Source: Ulva prolifera
Taxonomy: Eukaryota > Chlorophyta > Ulvophyceae > Ulvales > Ulvaceae
DNA length: 64,000 nt
Direction of reading: 5' to 3'
NCBI GenBank assembly: GCA_023078555.1
Contig: CM041196.1
Location: 6,211,658-6,275,657 of the forward strand
Shown: positions 1-9,237 of the stretch, in pieces
Numbering within the stretch: position 1 is the stretch's first letter
How the letters are laid out: every line of letters begins with the position of its first letter
Notes under the pieces: model-generated
Told to the model about the DNA's origin: nothing
Databases searched by the model: none
What the model saw: only the letters and a program-made list of their open reading frames with translations
Translations under genes and position numbers: made by a program

Positions 1-184
1 TGCGCTTTGGGGAATCAAAACGGCCATGCGTGACCACCTCGCTTAGCACAGGAGGAGGCCCGGCGAGTCGCGTACGGTCGTCTGAGGGGGGTCTCCAGGT
101 GGTTCACCCCTTATGTGGTCCTGTTAATGCGGAGTTGTCAATGTCCTTTAAGAATACGGCTCAGTAAATTCAAGTTTACTTGAC
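1..184 (+). mobile_element. tRNA-derived SINE, copy 1 (5' head cut by window edge)
   Basis: The first ~184 bases match, nearly base for base, the reverse complement of 16267-16460. Shared blocks include GACCACCTCGCTTAGCACAG, TACGGTCGTCTGAGGGGGGT and GGAGTTGTCAATGTCC. This copy lacks a 6-base segment (CGGCAT) that copy 2 has. It ends in a degenerate 5-base repeat (TTTAC TTGAC TTGAC), a typical SINE tail. The tRNA-like head, visible in copy 2, would lie left of base 1. The kinase exons downstream are on the same strand, so this copy probably sits in an intron of that gene. Confidence 0.75.
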
Positions 185-676
185 TTGACAGTCAAGCAAT
201 CCTGGATTCATCCAGCGGGGAGCTTGAGGTGATATGAAAACGTGTTCGTTTGCAGCGCTGCAGCAGACTGATCTAACCGCGTGTACTCCGACGTTTCGAT
301 TTGTGTATGCATGAGCGCTGGTACATCGCCATGTGCATACGGACAGCAATACCATTTGTGCTCCGCACGTCGTAGATGACCACTGGCCGGGGGGACTCCA
401 TCTGTGTACCCCGGGGCCGAGTGTTTGTTTTTGAGGTGCGGATGTGTAGCGATAGGATCAGACCGCTGCAGGGTTACATGTGGTCACGATGTGATGCGGT
501 CCGTGATGGACGGTGCGCCGCGCACATGTAGCCACACCTGGCACGCTCGGCAACAGTGCTGGGTCCGCTGGCCGAGCGAACTCCAGCTCCCCCCTTTTAG
601 AAGACTTTCACCACAGTTTTTTTCCGGCATGCATGATGACGGCACTCGTCAGTGAGGTGCATGGGTGTGTGTGCAG
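185..676. other. Probable intron of the kinase gene
   Basis: Between the SINE tail and the AG acceptor at 675-676 (GTGTGTGCAG) I see no kinase-like coding segment on the plus strand and no other gene. The simplest reading is intron sequence of the kinase, whose earlier exons lie off the left edge. Confidence 0.45.
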
Positions 677-2059
677 AGATGGCGACGGTAGGGTACACCC
701 AAGCGGTGAAGACCGACATGTATGAGATGACGGGAGAGACCGGATCCTACATCTACATGGCGCCGGAGGTAGTTCGCTCTCAGCATTACAACGAAAAGGC
801 AAGCCCCCCCCCCTTTGATTTCTCGCCCTGCTGGATATCAGCAGACCGGATTCCCGTGGTGCCATGCATCACCTTGTCTGGATCGCCATGCCTTGTGCCC
901 GACCACATGTGACGCAGCGCCCTCATGCCGCAGTGCGGTGAATCCAAATTTACTCTGCTTTACTGTACACAATGCCTGTCAGGAGGGGCTCTCAGGAGAG
1001 GTTCTTAGGAGAGGCCCTCCGAGGGGGCAGGAGGCCACGTGAGTGCGCGGGCGGGTGCAGGTCGACATCTACAGCCTCGGGATCATCACGTACGAGCTCT
1101 TCATGATGTGCCCCCTCTCTATCCGCGTGCACAAGAGCGGCGAGCCCGACGAGTTCCCGAACTACGCCTGCGCCGTCGCCGCCGGCCACCGCGAAACCCT
1201 GAAGCCCTCGTGGCCACAGGAGCTCAAGGTGATGCCCCCTCCCCCCCCAAGCAGCGCTGCTGCCTCCGGCTGCTGTGGCTGCAATCAGGCGCACTCACAC
1301 GCGTATGGCTGCTCTTTCATTCGGCAACGCGTGTGCTCCTGCGATGTCGGCAGTGTGGCATGTGTCTCGAGCCGAGAGTGAACCCTGTGAGGCCTGGGTG
1401 TGTTACAAGGATAAAGGTGGCGAGGGCGGCAGTACCGCGAAACCAGCAAGCAGCGTAAGCACACAAACCCGAATGTGTCTCCTGAAACCTGGATCTGTCT
1501 TCTGCATCTTCTTCACATGAGTGTGAATGCCTGGCTCGCGCTGTCGCCCTCAAGGGTCGCGCATGTTGCAATGGATGTACCCTGTATTACGGGTGCACTG
1601 TGGAACCGCAGCGGCGCTGGCATAAGGCGTACCATTTACACAGCATCAGGCCAGTGCATGGCAGAGCACCAAATCGCAATACAGAGTACGGCCATCGAAA
1701 TCAGTGACTCCGCACGCACGCATGCACACTACACCCACCGTCTCCGGACGGACCGCCCCAATTGACAATCCTTGCTCCGGCAACAGGGGGCCGCTTCGGC
1801 GCACAGGCGGTGCCGCGCGGCGCGGGGCAGAGCGTAACGGCGCCCCATCATGCAGGACATCATCAGCCAATGCTGGCACGCGGACGCAACGGAGCGGCCG
1901 GCGGCGCGGGAGCTGGTGCAGCTGCTGGCGGCCGCGGCGGAGGCTGTCGGGCAGATGGAGGCCGCATGCAAGCGCGGGGTTGTGCCGCTGCAGTCCGGCA
2001 CGGCCGCCGGGAAGTCCGGCGCCGCGTCGGAAGGCGGCGGCTGCTGCGTCATCAGCTGA
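677..2059 (+). CDS. RAF-like (TKL) protein kinase, 3' exons, with C-terminal CaaX box
   Basis: This is the C-terminal half of a serine/threonine kinase of the RAF-like MAPKKK (TKL) type; the N-lobe and catalytic loop lie left of the window. Exons are 677-798, 1061-1228 and 1856-2059, and all joins keep phase. Exon 1 carries the activation segment with TGETGSYIYMAPEV (the APE motif) and ends in HYNEK. Exon 2 opens VDIYSLGIITYEL (subdomain IX). Exon 3 carries QCWHADATERP, the subdomain XI Trp and Arg, then an Ala-rich helix. The first intron starts GC (AAG then GCAAGC), matching the GC-AG intron class. The protein ends GGGCCVIS before the stop: CVIS fits a farnesylation CaaX box, with a second Cys before it. 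The family gives cytosolic signalling kinases; membrane anchoring through the lipid is my inference. No upstream kinase exon is visible in 185-676. Substrate unknown. Confidence 0.9.
1399..1442 (+). repeat. Dispersed 40-bp motif, copy A
   Basis: The sequence from GTGTGTTACAAGG to GGCAGTACCGCGAA lies in the kinase intron 1229-1855. It matches copies at 7874-7913 and 23285-23324 (same orientation) and at 8219-8258 and 24227-24265 (reverse orientation). The most conserved parts are TGTTACAAGGA near the start and GGCAGYACCGCG at the end. No function is known to me. Confidence 0.65.
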
Positions 2060-3629
2060 CATGGCACGCGTGAGATGTTTCGCTGGGGCTCCGCGCCCCG
2101 GCATCCGCGCCAGCAGGGTGTGGCGTGGTGTGGTGTAGAATTTCCCGCGCCCATGGTTAAGCTGCACACGATCGTGCTGCATGGTGGGGAGGCCTTGGGG
2201 GGGCCAACGGTGGGAGTGCTTGGATTAGTGTCGGAAGGCAGCTCGATGAGGCAGAGCGGCTTGCTTTGAAGGTTTAGCTCATGTAGGGTACTGTTCAGAT
2301 GTCATCGCGTGCGTGTTAGTATGCTGGAGAGACATGGCCAGAGGCGGGCTGGACACACGCAGGCGCGTATCATATGCATGAAGGTGGCATGTGTGGCTGG
2401 AGGCGGGAGGGTAGGGACCAGTGTGCACGCTGAAGCCGACTGCCAATGGTCTGGCAGCAAGCTCATCATCGTGTGTGGATGTGATACCGCAGCGTAGCAT
2501 GGCGTCCAGGAAGTCGTGACTTATTGGCGAGGTGCTGAGCAGGGTAGCGTGCGCATGTCGAGCTGCAGGCATACACCCAGCTATGACTGACTGGTAGATG
2601 ACCAAGGAAATTTTGGTAGCTAGGTGATTAGTGATGTAATGTGAGTGTGCAGGTGGTGTCTTGCATCACACCAGGTTGGTGCACTCCCATGTGGACTGAG
2701 GCACCCTTGCTTACAGCCTCTGGGCTGTGCGTCAAGAATGTTTTGCATCAAACAGATTTTATTGCATGCATGTGGTATGGAGAGACACATCCTGGAATGG
2801 CGACATGGCCCTGGTCCCTTCACAAGGTGTCGCCGAAACCCAGAGGTGCTCGACCGCATCATATCCGATTACAATGCCCATGCCTTAACCAACCAGCATT
2901 GAAGACAAAACAGCAGGCGTTAAAGCCCTTTCGACATATGATGCCATCACGAATACTGATGACTCGCACGCCACACAGTTTGCGAAATGGCCCCAATTAT
3001 TCCGCAACACACCTGACCTAGGCATGCTCTGTGTCGCGGTGGTATAACTCAGCAGCCTGCTCCGAGCGGGAGCATTGACCTTGTCAGCAACCCACAGCAA
3101 GACTGGCAGGCGGCTCTGGCAAGAAGCTGCTCCCCAAACTACAAACCGACAAAAACGGTCCAGTGACCGGTGTTACTGGAGGTACGGCCGTCCACACATT
3201 CCGCGACTCCCCACCACGCCCACATGCAGCGGCGCTGCCATGATTCGATGTGCCGTGGTGTGCACAGCTGTCCCCATCAGCACACCAAGCGTGCCGCTGC
3301 CCACTTGCTCTTACATCCCCGCCCCACATGCGCCCCGGGGTGGAGGCTGTGGCTGCCAGCCCTTGTCTGTGGCTTCCAGCCGGACAGCCGTACGGGATGC
3401 ATGATAGCCACGGGGGCAGGTACGTAGCCCACTAGTTTATGTCCTGCATGCACAGGGACACCTCTTCAGCCAGCGGCAACAGCGCACGAGCAGGGTCAGC
3501 TTAAGCAACATGACTCGCACACAGGGCTGCACCCTGTCACGACCTCCACACGCGTGCCCAGGTGCCAAAGCGGTGCCACTCCGGCATTGCAGATCTGGCC
3601 TCGCCACATAAGGTTCCAGATAAAAAGGG
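2060..3629. other. Intergenic, between convergent genes
   Basis: The kinase and the minus-strand secreted-protein gene converge on this stretch. Only short, poorly biased open frames are present on both strands, none with a recognisable motif. It must contain both 3' ends, but I see no clear polyadenylation signal. Confidence 0.5.
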
Positions 3630-5346
3630 CTATGTTTGTGTCAAGGAGCAGCGGTGAGGCCGCACCAGCTTTGCGGTTGAGCCGGCGGTGGTGCCGGACG
3701 CGTCCCCGTCGGCCGAGTCGTCGCGCTGGCAGCCCTCGATGACGGTGTACGCCGTCTCAGTCACTGCGCTCACAGCCGCAAGTGCCTTGCCGTCAAAGCA
3801 GTCGTGTGCGACCATCACCTCTGCGTACGCCTGCATGTGAATGAACCTGTTGCACCATTTCATTGAGCCCCCCCTTGGAATCTGCGAACACATGCGCCCA
3901 GGCACTCTCTCAATGTGCACAACATACCAGGGCGATCAAAGGGCGGGGGGGGGGGGGGGGGGGGGCAACGTCGCAGTGGGAGTGTAGCAGGGCCTCCACC
4001 ACCCACTGGGCGTACGTGACGCCCATCATGCAGTCAGGGAGATCCGACATAGGGTTCCGAGCAGCTATTGTCGAGCCGGAGATGCCAATGGACACAGCAG
4101 GCACCGACTGGGGCATCACCCCTGCGCCGCGTCCGTCGGCCTCAACAGCCTTACGCCGGTCACATCACAATCACAGAACCCGCCCACCACCGCAGGGACG
4201 ACGCTGGTGGACCCCCCACCGGACAGCAGAGTTGGCAATGCCTCGATAAATATGGCTGCGCAACCATGCATATATTCATGCATGCGTCCGACCGCGCACA
4301 GGCCGGAGAGCACGGACCTGCACAAGCAGCCGCGCGTATGCCTCCGCGACACACGCGGAGTACGCGACCGCAAACGCCGTGTCGTCGCCGCTCGCGCATG
4401 CCGTCACCTCCGCGCGCGAAAACGCGCTCGCCACGAGCTCCGCAAACTCCGCGCTGCGGCCCACCGACAGCGCCTCCGCCGCGTCGAGGCACGAGCAGTC
4501 CCCCTGCGCCCGCGCCACCGCCGCCGCGTGCGCCTCCACGGACGCCTCCGCCCACGCCTGCGCGACCGCGCTCGCACGCGCACAGCCAAACGCGGTGCCC
4601 TCCGACACGCACGCCGCCTGCGCGTCGGCGACCGCGCCGGCGATCACCTTCCCGGCGCCTTCCGCCGCCTTCTCGGCGGCCGGGAGATCCGGCGCCGTGC
4701 CGGGTGAGCAGAGCCCGAGGATGATCTCGACGGTGGCGGCGGTGTGTGCGTCGGACATGATCTGGTAGGTGCGGCTGCTGGCGGTGCTGGTGCAGTGCAC
4801 GCTGGATCTGCGCGTGGTTTCGAATCGCCGGAACCCGTTGCCGCCCTCGTTCCCCTCGTTACCCTCGTTGCCTTCATCGCCGTTACTGTCGCCGCCCCTG
4901 CTGCTTTGTGCACGATTGCCCCCACCCCCCTCGTTGCCCTCATTGCCCTCGTTGCCCTCATTGCCCTCGTTGCCATTCTTGCCGTTGTTGTCCGCATCTT
5001 GATCGTGGCTCGACTTGCGGTGGCCTTTCTTACGACCTCCACCGCCGCCCTGGTTGCCCTCATCGCCCTCGGTGCCCTCATTGTCTTCATCGCCCTTACT
5101 GTGCTCTGTCCTTCGCTTGCCTCCCGTGCCACCTTCGCCGCCGCCGTCGCCGAACTGTGCGAAATATGCATCAACGCCCTCGTCGCCCTCATCAGCTTGG
5201 CTGTGGGCGAACAAGGGATTTAGAGTGAAGTGAAGGGTGCGGCCAGGGGTGGCGGAGACCGGGGCGGCCGCAGAGACAACCGCGATGGCGCCGCTGGTCA
5301 CGCGGGAGAGCAGAATCGTGCTGCACAGGACTAGGGAAATAGCCAT
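3630..5346 (-). CDS. Secreted Ala/Cys-rich protein with NEG/DEG tripeptide repeats (family 1)
   Basis: There are two exons, complement(4318-5346) and complement(3630-3830), joined in phase 0, giving about 409 residues. I chose the ATG at 5346 because it opens a signal peptide (MAISLVLCSTILLS then small residues to about residue 26). Next comes a Gly/Glu/Asp-rich region with NEG and DEG tripeptides and basic RKKGHRK patches (about residues 50-170). After that is an Ala-rich domain with spaced Cys (AACVSEGTAFGCA, GDCSCL, TACASGDD). Exon 2 adds HDCFDG and TVIEGCQRDD. The gene at 27150-28703 has the same layout, the same intron site and the same AACVS, FGCA, TACASGD and TVIEGCQR blocks, so the two are paralogues. 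I recognise no named domain. An extracellular or cell-wall location is inferred from the signal peptide and paired Cys. The intron (3831-4317) holds a 21-base G run. Confidence 0.75.
3945..3965 (+). repeat. Homopolymer of 21 G
   Basis: An unbroken G run, preceded by GGGC, lies inside the intron of the minus-strand secreted-protein gene, so the transcript carries poly-C. Runs of this length are unstable and easily miscounted in sequencing, so the exact length is doubtful. Confidence 0.9.
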
Positions 5347-7800
5347 GGCTTCTTTGTTGGCCTGGACGGACAGATGGACAGATGGAGGTGGATCGAGGAA
5401 GCGAGAGGGTGCCTGTACCAAAGGCAGAGTGAGGTTGACTCATTGGCTGTGTGTGCACCCGCACAATATGGTTGGAGTTGCATGTTGGTGGCCTGCAAAT
5501 TTCAGGTGGACGGGCCCGTTGTGAACTGGTTATCATGACATGTCAGCTGTCCTGCAAGCTGGACTGTGTGCAGCACGCCTTTGACAGGGCTGGAGGGATG
5601 GCATTGTGGCTGGGCACATGTTGGTGTGGCCCCTTGTGGGTGTGTGAAAGCCTGGAGGGCACCTGGCCGCATGCATATCTGCTAAATGCTGGAAGTATGC
5701 ATGGCACAACCATCCTTCAGCACAGCAGATGTCAAGACAGTCAAGGGCGAGGAGAGGAGCAGTCAAGGCCTCAAGGGAGTCCATCTTGCAACAGGTGGAG
5801 TGTTCTGAACTTGAAGATGCGGTAGCAAGGCGGTGCACAGGATGTGGTGCACCGGTACCACCGGTGTGAGGTGTGAGGAACAGAATAACCAAGCAACTGT
5901 GTGCATGAAGGGTGGATGCTCAGTGCAACACAGTCAGGCGAGCACAGCAGGCTGCTACAGACTGAGCATCAGCCCAGGCTTCAAAGTCGGGCATGGTTTG
6001 TGAGGGGTGCTGCAGTGAGGACACAACTGGACAGCAAGACCAATCACTGCGACTAGAGGCAGCATGTGCACACAACTCCAAGTTTCCGACCACCCCAGGC
6101 TGCACAATGTGATACCTTCCGAATTAATGGACTGACAGCTGACTTGTTTGGTTCACCGAAGCGATCGTGTGTGTCGTGTGTGTCTTGTCGTGGTCTGCTG
6201 CACTGGGCTGAGGTTTATGAGCAGATCGAGGGTGAGCATCGCACCGTCTTGCACTTGTGCGTAACGCCAGCCTTGAGATGTTTTGAACTGCAAAGTTCTC
6301 AACGAAGAAAATGATGTCGCAAAACGTGCATTGGCTATTTACCTTGGAAGGGAGCGACATGGGCTAGCTGCCATGATCGCCCAGCCGGCCTATGGGTCTC
6401 AGGTCGGGTGCATGCTGCAGTAACAATGCATACCGATTTCAGCCACATTCGGGATTGTTCGGATTCTGTGTTGGCCTGTCATCTCTCGGCGACATGCCTG
6501 GAAGCGAAGCCAAGCATGTTCAACGGCCATGTGCCAGTGCCTGTACCTGGCCTGCAGATCCATTGTTCAGACCAAACAATCCAGAATCTATGGCCAAGCA
6601 TGATCAAACGAAGTTGTCACCGCTTGCCAGTGCACACAGCATGCTAGCTGGACGCTCTCAAGACGACGCGCTCTACCTGCAGACCGTTCGAACCTGGCGC
6701 GGTGCATGCACAAGTGCAGCTACACGTACTTGGTAGCATGTGGCAAACAAACAGCTTATGTTGTCTGAGCGCTGCCATAAAGTACGACCGGCGCTGACCG
6801 AGAGCTGGCAGTCCCAAAAAAGTGCTGTTGCAGATCGCCAGGTGCGCATCTCGTCGCGTGGAAGGGTCGCCCTGCATCATCTCTAAAGTGATGAAAGTGA
6901 CCATTTTGGCGGTCAACATGGCATAGTCGGTAGTGGGGCGTAGTGCTATGCAGTGCATTGGCCCTCGAGCTTGGCATGCATATCGGCGAAAGCGTGGCCG
7001 TGCTCGGGCTTGTGAGTCCTGCAGGGACATAGGTTGCAGACGGCCGATTCTGAAGCGACAGCTCGCTGTGCATACATCACTCCGATGATATTTCCATCAT
7101 GATGCTCGGAAGACCAGGCAAGCTGCCTTTCCGATCTGCTGCATGCATGCGCGACCTCAAAGTACGGCATGACGATTGATCACATACCACTCAGCATTGG
7201 CTCTCAGCGCGAACAGCACGGAGGCAACGATGTCGACCCAGCTGCGTCAAACCGGACCCCAGCGGTGCACCCCGCGGTGCTTGACATCGATCGATGAGCG
7301 CGCGTGAATTAATGTTGGAGCCGGCACATGGCGCACGTATCTCGAGATAACCGGAGGTTGGGGGCCATGCATAATATTCAATCGCAAGCAGGAGACCACA
7401 AGTTGACTATTAAGAGCACACAAGTTGCAGTCGTGGGGGACGTCCGCACGCCAGCGGCGCGTCATTGCGCCTCATCACTCAGCTGAGCACAGCCCATGCC
7501 GAAAATAGTATATAACCACAGCCCGAGGCCTAGACAGGCCTGCATGCAAGCAGTGCAATGTTGCAATATTCATGATTTGTGCCACAGTCCTGCTACTGTA
7601 GCCATGCTGCACTGCAGGTGGGCAACGGTATGCATACGGCTGACTACATGTATACGTACCGTGAATGGCCGATGGCGCACATCTCAGATATCTGTGCCGA
7701 ACTCGTTCTACCCGTACGTATCTGACCTCTTGCCCGCTTCCTGAAATTTCTTTGAAGGCCTGCATGCATGCATGCCAGTGTGTCGGAATTCTAATTAGAC
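5347..7800. other. Intergenic, no gene recognised
   Basis: This is upstream of the minus-strand secreted-protein gene, so its promoter should be near 5350-5700. Frames here are short and without motifs. At 7337-7350 is GTATCTCGAGATAA, a palindromic motif that recurs at 31903, 32074 and 62362. I see no RNA gene. Confidence 0.5.
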
Positions 7801-7852
7801 TACTGAGACACAATATGTCTTGTGTTAACACAAGACATATTGTGTCTCAGTA
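7801..7852. repeat. Perfect 52-bp palindrome
   Basis: Twenty-six bases are followed directly by their exact reverse complement, with no spacer. The left arm begins TACTGAGACACAATATGTCT and the centre is GTGTTAACAC. It forms the left edge of the candidate insert 7801-9292, whose right edge carries a decayed version of the same structure. Confidence 0.95.
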
Positions 7853-7856
7853 CCAG

Positions 7857-7890
7857 TGCCTTTGTCCCTGTAATTACAGGGACAAAGGCA
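7857..7890. repeat. Perfect 34-bp palindrome
   Basis: The sequence is a perfect, spacer-free palindrome centred on TGTAATTACA, only four bases after the 52-bp one. Its right half (TTACAGGGACAAAGGC) is the beginning of dispersed motif copy B, so the palindrome looks like a mirror duplication of the motif's start. Confidence 0.95.
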
Positions 7891-7913
7891 GCAAGGCGGG
7901 CAGCACCGCGAAA
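7874..7913 (+). repeat. Dispersed 40-bp motif, copy B
   Basis: It runs from TTACAGGGACAAAGGC to GGCAGCACCGCGAAA. It overlaps the right half of the 34-bp palindrome and faces inverted copy D about 350 bases away. The DNA between is a CA/CACACC-rich simple sequence. Confidence 0.65.
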
Positions 7914-8218
7914 GAAGCAAACAGACGAAGCAAACACACAGCCACTGGCACCCACCACGCCCAGAACACCCATCACCGGCGCAGCAAACGACACAGATCC
8001 GCAGACCCGGCGGGCCGCCAAGCACACACCCACACACCCATACACGCACGCACAGACCCCACGGCCCACACACAACAACACAGTGTGTGGTTCGTGTGGT
8101 AGTGTGTGGGAGCGTGGGGGTGTGTGGGTGCTGGTTCTGCCTTGGCGTTGGCTGCAGCAACATGTTGCTCTCCTGCTGCGTGCGCTTTGCGTTGTTCGTG
8201 CTCTCCCTTTTGGTCCTG

Positions 8219-8258
8219 GCGGTGCTACCGGCCCCTCCGGCCTTTTCCTTTGTAACAC
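8219..8258 (-). repeat. Dispersed 40-bp motif, copy D (inverted)
   Basis: On the minus strand it reads GTGTGTTACAAAGG and later GGTAGCACCGCC, matching copies A to C. Copies B and D together form an inverted pair around 7914-8218. Confidence 0.6.
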
Positions 8259-8703
8259 ACAACAACACAGCCACCAACACCACAACGCCGCCGTACGACA
8301 GGGCCACGCCCAACACACTGCTGCCTGAGGTCGCCCATCATTGCCGCCCGGTTGCCGGGGGCCGCCCTAGCCCCAAAACCCACCCCCACCCCCCGAGCCA
8401 CAGCACACCACGCCAGCCCGGCACACCGCCGCGCAGCCTCGCCGGCCCACGCCGCACCGTACGTACCCAGGACAATGCATCGCCCAAGCCGTATCCGCAA
8501 TCCCTGCACATGCCAACGAAGGCATCCCGCACGCCCATCGGACCCGGCCTAGCTGGAGTAAGAGGCCATCGGTTGGTGGCGTCAAGCGGACGGGGCTCCC
8601 GAGGGGCGCCCCACCGCTCAGGCCGGATAGCCTGTAAGCCGCGAGAGGTCATCAGACGGGACTGTGCGGCCCGCCAAAACTGCCTTGCCCGCGTGACGTG
8701 CCA

Positions 8704-9237
8704 TCAGCGGAGCTGCGACGCGCACCTGGCGCGCTCCAGGTGCGCCACTGCATGACAGAGCGTCGTCGAGAGATTGCGCATTGGGTTCTCCAAGAATCGC
8801 CGCCGAGAGGCCGCGCCAGACCCTGCAGCCACACCAGCAAGCCTGTTGAGGGATGCAAAGGCGGCCGGGCCAACACGGCCGAACGTCTCATGCGACAGCG
8901 GGACCAGCGTGAATGCACCCGCGCCGGCCCGGCCGTACTTTTCGCGTTTGCGCCGGTCGGTGGGCTCTGCCGAGGCACCGTCGTGGAGCGCCGTGGCGCT
9001 GGCGTTTGAGGAAGCCAGCGGGTGGGTGACGCCCACGATGGCCGGCGCGCCCGGGAAGAACGCGAGGATGTCGCCCCGCTGTGCGGGTCTGCGGGACCGG
9101 GGCACAGCCGGCGACGAGGCAGCTGGTACCTGGACCGACTGCTGCGGTGCTCGCGGCACCGCCTGCGCAGTGCGGGGGGCGGCCGCACCAGCGGGGGCAT
9201 CGGCGCCGGTCGCCGTTGTGGCAGCACAGGAGGACAA
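8704..9237 (-). pseudogene. C-terminal fragment of a reverse-transcriptase-type retroelement protein
   Basis: A 177-codon open frame reads GDILAFFPGAPAIVGVTHPL, then RRKREKYG, then FTLVPLSHETFGRVGPAAF, then FLENPMRNLSTTLCHAVA. This order (a 'GD.L.F....A.V.VTHPL' strand, a basic KREKY segment, a 'F.PL..ETFGR.G..A...LN.LA' helix and a final 'R.LS..LCR/H' helix) is the pattern I know from the extreme C-terminus of RT-bearing retroelement polyproteins in algae and protists. There is no RT core upstream on this strand (9238-9900). It is therefore a truncated remnant, and the assignment rests on recall of the pattern, not on a search. Confidence 0.6.

Noticed and set aside
3945-3965. The G run as a meaningful G-quadruplex control site
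   Set aside because: It is one uninterrupted homopolymer in an intron, probably variable in length; nothing ties it to regulation.
7866-8260. A CRISPR-like or clustered repeat array
   Set aside because: The repeats are two inverted motif copies and simple CA-rich sequence with no regular spacers; the genome is eukaryotic.
8087-8755. A 222-codon plus-strand frame with a hydrophobic N-terminus
   Set aside because: It crosses low-complexity CA/CACC repeats and motif copy D, and overlaps the retroelement remnant on the other strand; no motif or splice support.
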